Below the pieces are notes generated by a model. The model did no database searches. It was not told the DNA's origin and saw only the letters and a list, made by a program, of their open reading frames with translations. A DNA stretch of 64,000 bases, taken from assembly GCF_050589705.1 (NCBI RefSeq), contig NZ_JBNGOT010000006.1, positions 124,001 to 188,000 of the forward strand, read 5' to 3'. Shown one piece after another: positions 17,619-24,478 of the stretch. The first letter of the stretch is position 1. The number at the start of each line of letters is the position of its first letter. This DNA comes from Sunxiuqinia rutila (GTDB taxonomy: Bacteria > Bacteroidota > Bacteroidia > Bacteroidales > Prolixibacteraceae). The position numbers and the translations under genes are program-made.

Positions 17619-18444
17619 ACTTGAAAAGATGACAATAGAAAGTGTAACTGAAGCCGATTCGCATTACAACAACCTCGAAGAAATGGATGTCAGGCAACTG
17701 CTTGATAATATTCATCAAGAAGACCAAAAGGTACTTCCTGCCGTGCAAAAAACCATTCCTCAAATTGAGAAGCTGGTGACACAAACCGTGGAACGGATGA
17801 CCAAAGGAGGACGTCTTTTTTATGTTGGCGCCGGCACCAGCGGACGTTTAGGCATTCTGGATGCTTCAGAAATTCCTCCAACTTATGGCGTTGGCTATGA
17901 TTTGGTTATTGGAATGATTGCCGGTGGAGACCAGGCTATTCGAAAAGCGGTTGAAGCTGCTGAGGACAACGAAGAGTTGGGCTGGCAAGAGCTTCAAAAT
18001 TACAAGGTCACCCCGCTGGACACGGTGATTGGCATTGCAGCGTCAGGCCGTACGCCTTATGTCATCGGAGCGGTGAAGCAAGCACGCAAACATGGATTGC
18101 TGACCGGCTGTGTTACCAACAATCCCAACAGCGAACTGGCCAAACAAGTAGATATTCCCATTGAAGCTATTGTTGGACCAGAGTTTGTTACGGGTAGCAC
18201 ACGCATGAAATCAGGCACTTCTCAAAAGCTGATTCTGAATATGATTACCACCACGCTCATGATCAAACTGGGACGTGTAAAAGGAAATAAAATGGTAAAC
18301 ATGCAGCTGACCAACCAAAAACTCATTGCACGAGGCACCCGCATGATCATGGACGAGCTGGGCTACGACGAAGCCAAGGCCAGACGCTTATTGCTCTTGC
18401 ATGGTTCGGTCAACAAAGCACTGGAGGCCAGCAAAGAGCACTAA
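17599..18444 (+). CDS. murQ: N-acetylmuramic acid 6-phosphate etherase
   Basis: 281-residue SIS-domain lyase that removes D-lactate from MurNAc-6-phosphate, yielding GlcNAc-6-phosphate. The MurQ signature is intact: VGAGTSGRLGILDASEIPPT with the catalytic glutamate, AGGDQAIRKAVEAAEDN with the second, then GIAASGRTPYV and GSTRMKSGTSQKL. The length is slightly below E. coli MurQ (about 298), the C-terminal tail being shorter. I use the ATG at 17599, overlapping the kinase gene by 20 bp; the ATG at 17629 is also possible. MurQ is the decisive marker that the surrounding locus handles MurNAc and not merely chitin. The stop overlaps the convergent regulator gene by 4 bp. Confidence 0.95.
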   Translation: MNIPKNKLEKMTIESVTEADSHYNNLEEMDVRQLLDNIHQEDQKVLPAVQKTIPQIEKLVTQTVERMTKGGRLFYVGAGTSGRLGILDASEIPPTYGVGYDLVIGMIAGGDQAIRKAVEAAEDNEELGWQELQNYKVTPLDTVIGIAASGRTPYVIGAVKQARKHGLLTGCVTNNPNSELAKQVDIPIEAIVGPEFVTGSTRMKSGTSQKLILNMITTTLMIKLGRVKGNKMVNMQLTNQKLIARGTRMIMDELGYDEAKARRLLLLHGSVNKALEASKEH

Positions 18445-19184
18445 TCCTGTTCGGGAATTTTCATGAACTTATTATAAACCTGCATATTCCGATCCAGGTG
18501 GGCTTGCATTTTTTCGTAAGCCCGCTCGGCATCGCGCTCGCGTATGGCGTTTACAATTTCTTTGTGATAACCCAAGGTAATTTCCTTTTCACCCTCAATA
18601 TTGGCATAAATAAAATTCCGCATGCGAGGCAGCAGGTTGTGTACCGGTTCCATGGTTACAATCACAAACGGGTTTCCGGTAGCCCGGGCCACATTTAAAT
18701 GAAACTTATTGTCCATGTCTGATTCCAGCTGGGTATTGTCCGGATCGCAGGCTGCAAAATCAATCAGGTTTTGCTCCAGATTAGCCAGGTCCTCATCTTT
18801 CCGGTTCAAAGCAGCCATTTTTGCAATTTCCGGTTCAAAAGCCAGACGCAACTCAATGATCTGACTAATCAGGTTCATGTCAAATTTCAAGTCGTAATAC
18901 AGGTTCAGCGAGTCAATGGCATCTTTCATGTTGATCTTTTTCACGACCATGCCACTCCCCTTTCTGATTTCGATCAACCCCCGGGCACTTAAGCGCCGCA
19001 AGGCTTCGCGAAGCGCTGTTCGACTCACGGCAAACATCTCACAAAGCTCCCTCTCTGAAGGCAACTTAGAACCAATCGGAAGTTTCTTTTCCCGAATAGC
19101 CCGTTCGATATTCCGCTCAATTTTTTGACTTAAAGTTTGTGTCGTACCAATCTTTTTAAAAATATCATTCATGGCGTTTTGCAT
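18441..19184 (-). CDS. FadR-subfamily GntR transcriptional regulator
   Basis: About 247 residues. N-terminal winged helix with the GntR pattern KLPSERELCEMFAVSRTALREALRRLSARGLIEIRKGSGMVV, then an all-helical FCD effector domain. The FCD metal/ligand residues are visible as DMDNKFH, YHKEIVNAI and MQAHLDRN. ATGs at 19184 and 19172 are both plausible; a further upstream TTG (19202) sits in a palindrome and is unlikely. The gene converges on murQ with overlapping stops, so antisense interference is possible. Position and the paired dyads at 8501-8519 and 16709-16727 make it the probable local repressor, with a sugar acid, MurNAc-6-P or a related phosphate as inducer (inference). Confidence 0.9.
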   Translation of the reverse strand: MQNAMNDIFKKIGTTQTLSQKIERNIERAIREKKLPIGSKLPSERELCEMFAVSRTALREALRRLSARGLIEIRKGSGMVVKKINMKDAIDSLNLYYDLKFDMNLISQIIELRLAFEPEIAKMAALNRKDEDLANLEQNLIDFAACDPDNTQLESDMDNKFHLNVARATGNPFVIVTMEPVHNLLPRMRNFIYANIEGEKEITLGYHKEIVNAIRERDAERAYEKMQAHLDRNMQVYNKFMKIPEQD

Positions 19185-19194
19185 TTCCAAAGCA

Positions 19195-19212
19195 TTGTGC
19201 AAGATAGCACAA
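19195..19212. promoter_or_regulatory. Dyad over the start region of the GntR gene
   Basis: TTGTGC-AAGATA-GCACAA is a perfect inverted repeat. Read on the minus strand its spacer gives a TATCTTGC -7-like box directly ahead of the regulator gene. It could be an autoregulatory site, but its sequence differs from the TGTAnTACA dyads. Confidence 0.3.
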
Positions 19213-19447
19213 ATAAGCGAGTATCAGGCCTGATTTTTTTCACCTATGGTTCTTTTGACTTTCAAGTTTATGAAGCAGAAAAGCCCGGTTCAGGCCCTGA
19301 AAAAGGTCAAATACACATTCGGAATTAAAAAAGTGCAGCCCAATTTCAGCAATTGGTCACACCAGAAAGAAACGGTATTTGCAAGCCAAGTGGATCTCCC
19401 GGTTGCATTCTGCAGGCAGTCAATCTCCGTCAAAGTCAGGCTTTCCA

Positions 19448-19479
19448 TTTCTGGAATTCCATCGAATTCGGTAACTTCG
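19448..19479 (+). promoter_or_regulatory. Probable ribE promoter
   Basis: TTTC (19448-19451), 20-bp spacing and TAACTTCG (19472-19479) resemble the Bacteroidota TTTG/TAnnTTTG promoter, with the ribE ATG 22 bp downstream. The roughly 300 bp from 19203 hold no convincing gene. They carry two similar palindromes, ATCAGGCCTGAT (19223-19234) and TTCAGG-C-CCTGAA (19289-19301). No FMN riboswitch pattern was seen. Confidence 0.4.
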
Positions 19480-19501
19480 CAGGATAAAAAATTGAAGTAC
19501 T

Positions 19502-20110
19502 ATGTTTTCAGGAATCGTTGAAGAATACGGCGTAGTTAAAGCCATTGAAAAAGAGCAGGAAAATTATCATTTTACACTGACCTGTTCATTTGTTGACGAA
19601 TTGAAAGTCGATCAAAGTGTATCGCACAACGGTGTTTGTCTGACTGTTGTGAAAGTGGACAATGAGGCGAAAACCTACACGGTAACAGCCATCAAGGAAA
19701 CCCTGTTAAAAACCAATCTGGGCTATTGGGAAGTCGGATCAAAAGTTAACCTGGAACGTAGCATGATGATGAACGGACGCCTGGACGGACACATTGTTCA
19801 GGGGCACGTTGACCAGACTGCAACCTGCACCAAGGTGGAAGAAGCCGATGGCAGCTGGTATTTCACATTCGAATACGAATTCGACAAGCAAAAAGCACAG
19901 CAAGGTTACATGACGGTGGAAAAAGGGTCGGTTACAGTGAATGGCGTAAGTCTTACGGTAGTCAATTCGAAAGACAACTCCTTCCAGGTGGCAATCATTC
20001 CCTACACCTACGCAGAAACCAATTTTCACACCTTCAATCCCGGCACTGTTATCAACCTTGAATTCGATATTATTGGCAAGTACCTGGCTAAATTGGCTAG
20101 CTTCAACTAG
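19502..20110 (+). CDS. ribE: Riboflavin synthase alpha subunit
   Basis: 202-residue enzyme that dismutates two 6,7-dimethyl-8-ribityllumazines to riboflavin. It has the family's tandem beta-barrel layout: an N-terminal MFSGIVEEYG with SHNGVCLTVV in the first half, and the homologous VTVNGVSLTVV in the second. GHIVQGHVD joins the two and is the conserved family motif. Length is normal (200-220). It stands alone, not in a rib operon, with its own promoter and a strong terminator after it. The enzyme is cytoplasmic. Confidence 0.96.
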   Translation: MFSGIVEEYGVVKAIEKEQENYHFTLTCSFVDELKVDQSVSHNGVCLTVVKVDNEAKTYTVTAIKETLLKTNLGYWEVGSKVNLERSMMMNGRLDGHIVQGHVDQTATCTKVEEADGSWYFTFEYEFDKQKAQQGYMTVEKGSVTVNGVSLTVVNSKDNSFQVAIIPYTYAETNFHTFNPGTVINLEFDIIGKYLAKLASFN

Positions 20111-20134
20111 CCAGCATCAAGCCTTAAAAAAATA

Positions 20135-20174
20135 CAGGAAGTTATGTTGAAGCGAACTTCACGATAACTTCCTG
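20135..20174. terminator. Bidirectional terminator between convergent ribE and the stress-protein gene
   Basis: Arms CAGGAAGTTAT and ATAACTTCCTG enclose a nested TGAAG-CGAA-CTTCA hairpin. The U-run TTTTCTTTCCTTTT follows on the plus strand, and the A-run on the other side serves the minus strand. It sits between two convergent stop codons. Confidence 0.88.
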
Positions 20175-20204
20175 TTTTCTTTCCTTTTAAAACCTCAGAA
20201 ATCA

Positions 20205-21305
20205 CTAGGCATGAAATACCAGTAAGGGGGTTTTTAGGTGAAACACCATTTTACGGGCAATACTCGGGTTAAAAATCCGTGTAATCATGTTTCGTTTATG
20301 AGTCGTTAAGGACAAAATATCAATGTCCTTTTCCTGAATGTATTTTTCCAGGTCAACCAACACGTCATTGCCAGTCATAATCTGACAGGTCAGCGAGTCA
20401 TCCGGGTACTTTTTCTTCAACACTTTCCGCATACTTTTCATCCGGGCTTCGCTCAGCTCCTTGTATTCCTCATCGCCAATGTGCAGGCAGGTTACTTCGG
20501 TGTTAAAGGGTTTTAGCAGCCCCAGTAACTTATCAATGGCATGAAAGTCCTTATCATCAAAATTGGTGGCATAAACCACTTTTTTAACCGACGATAAATT
20601 CAACAAAGGCGCCTTTTCGGGAATTACCAAAACAGGAACCTTCGCCTTGTAAATCACCCCTGCCGTTGTACTTCCCATCACGGCATCCAGCTCATTCGAG
20701 GGTCCCTTAATACCCATAACAATCATCCGTGGAGGATGAAGTTCCGTGTAAGCCAGGATGTCTTCTTCCGGATAGCCCATCTTGATAATTTGTTCCATTT
20801 TTAATGCATCCCAGACTTCCTGCCCAACCTGTTCCAGCAGCTTTTTCTGAAACCGCGCAAACTCCTCGTGCACATATTCTTCCCGCTCCTTCAGGTGATC
20901 GTAAAGACCGGCATCGAAAGCCATTACATCGGAATACGGAATGGTAAAATAATCAGGCTGAGGAATGACATGGTAAAATACCACGCCGGAGTTCAGTTTT
21001 CGGGCAATTTCAAATGCCATTGCCGCCGCCTTTAAAGAGTAGCTGGAAAAATCAACAGGAATGAGGATAAAATCTTCCGGCTTTTTATAGTCTTCATCAA
21101 TCTTACCCAACACTTTATCCAAAACCGGATACGCCTTACTCGCATCTTTGGCATTAATACGCACTTTTACCCCGGAAGCCACCGCCCCCTGAATCAAATT
21201 CACATTCTCCAGAGAACATTCAATTCCTTTGGCTTCGAGCATCGACCGCAAAACCTCTGCGGTAGCGTAAGGCAACATGGCAATAGTGATAATTTTTTCT
21301 TCCAT
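20205..21305 (-). CDS. Tandem universal stress protein with N-terminal DUF2007-like domain
   Basis: 366 residues in three parts. Residues 1-70 resemble the small ferredoxin-like DUF2007 'signal-transducing' domain (AEVLRSMLEAKGIECSLEN; KVRINAKDASKAYPVLDK). Two UspA domains follow (about 78-220 and 228-366); the first ends in the nucleotide-site-like MGIKGPSNELDAVMGSTTAGVI, while the second lacks a clear G-2x-G-9x-G loop. No signal or membrane segment is seen, so it is cytoplasmic. Universal stress proteins bind ATP or act as stress chaperone-like regulators; no precise function can be given. It is convergent with ribE and divergent from the pterin cluster. Confidence 0.85.
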   Translation of the reverse strand: MEEKIITIAMLPYATAEVLRSMLEAKGIECSLENVNLIQGAVASGVKVRINAKDASKAYPVLDKVLGKIDEDYKKPEDFILIPVDFSSYSLKAAAMAFEIARKLNSGVVFYHVIPQPDYFTIPYSDVMAFDAGLYDHLKEREEYVHEEFARFQKKLLEQVGQEVWDALKMEQIIKMGYPEEDILAYTELHPPRMIVMGIKGPSNELDAVMGSTTAGVIYKAKVPVLVIPEKAPLLNLSSVKKVVYATNFDDKDFHAIDKLLGLLKPFNTEVTCLHIGDEEYKELSEARMKSMRKVLKKKYPDDSLTCQIMTGNDVLVDLEKYIQEKDIDILSLTTHKRNMITRIFNPSIARKMVFHLKTPLLVFHA

Positions 21306-21569
21306 AATAAATCTCTTTTATGAACATTAGCCCTGTTTTATTTTTCGGAATTTGTGACGTTTTAGTTTCAAAAATTTATCAGAATCTTACGAAAGCTATT
21401 CTTAAACATCAAGTAGAGGGAGGTGCCGGAATCTATAATGGGCTACAAACAAATTCCGTGTTCTCCTGTTGTCTTTATTGACATAAAACAATACCTTTAA
21501 TCAGTTAATTCTGCGGTTTAATAGAATTGAGATTCAAGTTTTACCTGCCGCAAATTAAACGTCAAACGG

Positions 21570-22298
21570 ATGAGAAAAACAGCACTGATCACAGGAGCAT
21601 CAAAACGTATTGGCAAGGCCTTGGCCCAGCATCTGGCATCACGCGGCTGGAATATCGCGCTTCATTACAATACTTCGGCTGACGCTGCCCAAAAGCTTCA
21701 ACAGGAATTAAACCAACAGTTTAGCGAAGCTTGTTTCCGTATTTTCAAGGCCGACCTATCCAATGAAGAAGAAGTTCAACAGCTCATTCCTGCCGTGCTC
21801 GCTGAATTTTCAACGCTTGATTTATTAATCAACAATGCTTCTGTTTTTGAACCTTCGAGCATCAAGTCCACATCAATGGATTTGTTTCATCGTCAGCTGG
21901 CGGTCAATTTCCAAGCTCCTTTTATCCTGAGCCGCGATTTGGCAAACAAGGGTCAGGAAGCTTTGATCATTAACTTTGTTGACACCCGAATAACAAGCAA
22001 CAAATCTAATTTTGCGGCCTACTCCCTGTCCAAAAAAGCCCTTTGGGAACTGACCAAGATGACAGCACTGGAGTTTGCTCCACACATCCGCGTCAACGCG
22101 ATTGCACCGGGCGTAAGCTTAGCTCCCGAAGACAAGGATGAGGATTACTTGTGGAAGCTGGCTCAAGCCATCCCCATGCAAAAGCCCGGCGGACTAGCTC
22201 CTATTTTGCAAAGCCTCGACTTCATCATAGAAAACACGCATTTAACCGGCCAACTGCTTTTTGCTGATGGCGGTGAAAACCTGGGAAAAAACGAATAA
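21570..22298 (+). CDS. folM: SDR oxidoreductase of the FolM/pteridine-reductase type
   Basis: 242-residue NAD(P)H-dependent short-chain dehydrogenase. The coenzyme motif is TGASKRIG, the TGxxxRIG form seen in pteridine reductases, followed by NNAS. The catalytic Tyr-Lys are in YSLSKK, and the position usually held by serine is aspartate (NFVDTRI), another feature of PTR1/FolM enzymes. It would reduce dihydromonapterin (or dihydrofolate) to the tetrahydro form. It is followed at 4 bp by a FolX-like gene and then folK, which supports a pterin role. The 264 bp before it (from 21306, shared with the divergent stress-protein gene) show no other gene. Confidence 0.82.
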   Translation: MRKTALITGASKRIGKALAQHLASRGWNIALHYNTSADAAQKLQQELNQQFSEACFRIFKADLSNEEEVQQLIPAVLAEFSTLDLLINNASVFEPSSIKSTSMDLFHRQLAVNFQAPFILSRDLANKGQEALIINFVDTRITSNKSNFAAYSLSKKALWELTKMTALEFAPHIRVNAIAPGVSLAPEDKDEDYLWKLAQAIPMQKPGGLAPILQSLDFIIENTHLTGQLLFADGGENLGKNE

Positions 22299-22302
22299 AA
22301 CT

Positions 22303-22656
22303 ATGGCACGAATACGCGTAAAAGACCTCTTAATACGAACCTATATTGGGTTTAACCCCGAAGAACTGGTCAACAAGCAAGATGTAGTAATCAACCTCGA
22401 AATTGAGGTGGACATTCCGGTAGAAGCGCTGGAGTCGGACGAGCCGGATGGCATTTACGACTACAAGCTGATTACCAAGCGAATCATTGCTTTTGTGCAG
22501 GAAGGACGTTTCAAGCTGCTGGAAGCCTTGACCAAAAATCTGCTGCAATTAATTATGGAAGACGAACGTGTTCGCCACGCCAAAGTAGAAGTAGATAAAC
22601 CTCATGCCCTGCGGTTTGCCGAATCGGTCTCTTTTGAAATGGAAGCCCAGCGATGA
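22303..22656 (+). CDS. folX: FolX-like dihydroneopterin-triphosphate epimerase / FolB-family aldolase
   Basis: 117-residue T-fold enzyme. The ATG at 22303, 4 bp after the FolM stop, gives the expected N-terminus. The sequence follows E. coli FolX closely as recalled: IRVKDLLIRTYIGFNPEELVNKQDVVIN near the start (abridged here as RTYIGF and NKQDVVIN), a central GRFKLLEALT, and EVDKPHALRFAESVS at the end. FolX epimerises dihydroneopterin triphosphate to the monapterin form; FolB cleaves dihydroneopterin on the way to folate, and the two are hard to separate by sequence. The FolM neighbour tips the call to FolX. Its stop overlaps folK by 4 bp (ATGA). Confidence 0.8.
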   Translation: MARIRVKDLLIRTYIGFNPEELVNKQDVVINLEIEVDIPVEALESDEPDGIYDYKLITKRIIAFVQEGRFKLLEALTKNLLQLIMEDERVRHAKVEVDKPHALRFAESVSFEMEAQR

Positions 22657-23042
22657 ACACCTGCATAATTGGCATCGGATCGAATATTGACGCGGAAAGA
22701 AACATTGCACAAGCCCTGCAGCTGATCGGGAAATCCTGTACCATTTTACAAACATCGACCATGCTAAAAACCAAGCCCATTGGCTACACTGCACAGAGTG
22801 ATTTTACAAATGGAGCCGTTAAAATTGAAACCAACTGGTCGCAAGAGGAGTTAAACCTATACCTGAAGGAAGTTGAAGATCAACTTGGACGCGATCGGAC
22901 TCAACACAAATACGGTCCCCGAACCATTGATTTGGATCTTATGGTGTGGAACGGCCAGCTCATTGATCAGGATTATTACACGCGTGATTTCCTGCGCCAA
23001 TCGGCTGCTGAACTGGGATTTCATGCATCAAACAAAGAATAA
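22653..23042 (+). CDS. folK: 6-hydroxymethyl-7,8-dihydropterin pyrophosphokinase (short form)
   Basis: 129 residues against about 159 for E. coli FolK. The N-terminus CIIGIGSNIDAERNI and the HPPK signature YGPRTIDLDLMVWN are clear. After this the protein ends quickly (DYYTRDFLRQSAAELG); the HPR-type substrate loop and C-terminal segment of long FolK proteins are absent or altered. It transfers pyrophosphate from ATP to the pterin in folate synthesis. Overlap with the FolX-like gene shows co-translation. Whether this short form is the cell's folate enzyme or serves a monapterin branch cannot be told here. Confidence 0.85.
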   Translation: MNTCIIGIGSNIDAERNIAQALQLIGKSCTILQTSTMLKTKPIGYTAQSDFTNGAVKIETNWSQEELNLYLKEVEDQLGRDRTQHKYGPRTIDLDLMVWNGQLIDQDYYTRDFLRQSAAELGFHASNKE

Positions 23043-23063
23043 ACTTAAATTAAACGATCAACG

Positions 23064-24299
23064 ATGAATCAAAAATATTACCGTTTCCTATTCGCCCTTT
23101 TTCTGGCACTTCTCCTTATTTCCTGTGGAAAAAACGACGATCCTACACCTACTGAAACGTCCTTTGTCTTCCTCGAATCAGAAAAACAGCTTGGCACCAT
23201 TACCCAAAATTCGGCCCAGCTTTTGTTTAATTTGCTGGCCGCACAGTTCGATGATGACGGTACCATGGACAATGAAGTCAGCTCGGGCGCGCAAGTGTAC
23301 AAGGTAACTTACAACACCACTTTCGAGGACGATCCGCTGCTGGTTTCCGGCTTAATTTCCGTTCCGGACAAGCCGGGCAACTACCCGGTAATTAGTTTCC
23401 AAAACGGCACGAATGTGGAATACAGCAAAGCCCCAACGGTGGATGAATCCAACGAACTTTTTCTGGTTCTCAAAAATTTCGCTGCGCTGGGGTTTATTGT
23501 GGTTATCCCCGACTCCCCAGGTTTTGGTGAGTCCACCCAGGTTTTTCACCCCTACCTTGAAAAAGACAACACCTTGCCCAGCCTGGTTGACTTGCTCAAG
23601 GCAACCCGTGAATTTGTCAGCCAGGAGCATATTTCGGCCTCACTTAACGAAGATTTATACCTGATGGGCTACTCACAAGGCGGATGGTCAACCATGCAGC
23701 TGAAACACGAAATTGAGCAAAACGGCCTGGAAGATTACCAGCTGAAAGCCACTACCTGTGGTGCCGGCCCGTATAATTTAAACCTGTTGAATGAACTGAT
23801 TGTGGAACAAGACAGCTACCCCATGCCCTATTTTTTGGCTTACCTCATGCAAGCCTACCACGTTCACAACAAATACCCCAATCCGCTGAATGAAATCTTT
23901 GCTGATCAATATGCGGCCAAAATTCCGGAACTTTTCAACGGAGTTACCCCCGGAAATGCAATCAATGACGAGCTTACCACCCAGGTTGAAGACTTGTTTC
24001 AAGCCGGTTTTCGCACAGGCTATGCCACCGATGCCCAATACATGTCGATCCAAACTGCCCTAACGCAAAACAGCGTACAGCCGTGGAAAACAACAAGCCC
24101 TACCCGACTTTTCCATGGCGAAGCCGACACCTACGTGCCTCTTCAACTTTCGGTTCAGATGCATGAGGGATTTAAAGCTTTAAATGTGAGTGACGATCTG
24201 ATTAAGCTGGTTAAACTTCCCGGAGCCGATCATCAATCTGCCATTTTACCTTTTGGCGTTGCTTCCATCAATTGGTTTATCGACCTCAAAAACAAGTAA
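23064..24299 (+). CDS. Alpha/beta-hydrolase lipoprotein (secretory-lipase-like)
   Basis: 411 residues. Lipoprotein signal ending LLLISC (Cys21) followed by GKNDDPTP, a pattern often seen in exported Bacteroidota lipoproteins. The hydrolase domain shows FIVVIPDSPGFGES, the nucleophile elbow GYSQGG (Ser204), FHGEADTYVP with the probable catalytic aspartate, and GADHQS with the histidine. This is a complete serine-hydrolase triad of the LIP/prolyl-oligopeptidase-like lineage. Substrate is unknown; an ester or lipid is likely. It follows folK by 21 bp but has no evident pathway link to it. Confidence 0.85.
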   Translation: MNQKYYRFLFALFLALLLISCGKNDDPTPTETSFVFLESEKQLGTITQNSAQLLFNLLAAQFDDDGTMDNEVSSGAQVYKVTYNTTFEDDPLLVSGLISVPDKPGNYPVISFQNGTNVEYSKAPTVDESNELFLVLKNFAALGFIVVIPDSPGFGESTQVFHPYLEKDNTLPSLVDLLKATREFVSQEHISASLNEDLYLMGYSQGGWSTMQLKHEIEQNGLEDYQLKATTCGAGPYNLNLLNELIVEQDSYPMPYFLAYLMQAYHVHNKYPNPLNEIFADQYAAKIPELFNGVTPGNAINDELTTQVEDLFQAGFRTGYATDAQYMSIQTALTQNSVQPWKTTSPTRLFHGEADTYVPLQLSVQMHEGFKALNVSDDLIKLVKLPGADHQSAILPFGVASINWFIDLKNK

Positions 24300-24341
24300 G
24301 CAAAACTGACATTTTTAATACTTTTTGACGGGTCAAAATCC

Positions 24342-24349
24342 TATTTTTG
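24342..24349 (+). promoter_or_regulatory. Probable tryptophanase promoter (-7 box)
   Basis: TATTTTTG matches TAnnTTTG exactly; no good -33 is seen at the normal distance. The transcript would have a leader of about 125 nt before the ATG at 24479. A 27-codon frame (24355-24438) lies in the leader but has no tryptophan codon, so it is not a TnaC-type attenuator peptide. Confidence 0.4.
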
Positions 24350-24478
24350 CTTGTATGTCAACACCTGATGTACAAGCAAAAACAGACCAATTCAAAAACA
24401 TCAAAAACCGTGATGCTTTTCATTTCCAGTTCATTTAACTGATATTAATGTAATCTTTAACTTCAAATGAATTGAGAA

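Noticed and set aside
19203..19501. FMN riboswitch ahead of ribE
   Set aside because: None of the conserved RFN-element segments could be recognised.
19246..19521. 91-codon open frame upstream of ribE
   Set aside because: It covers the ribE promoter and start, contains palindromes, and matches no known family.
24355..24438. 27-codon frame in the tryptophanase leader as a TnaC-like attenuation peptide
   Set aside because: It has no tryptophan codon and its start coincides with the predicted transcription start, so it is probably chance.
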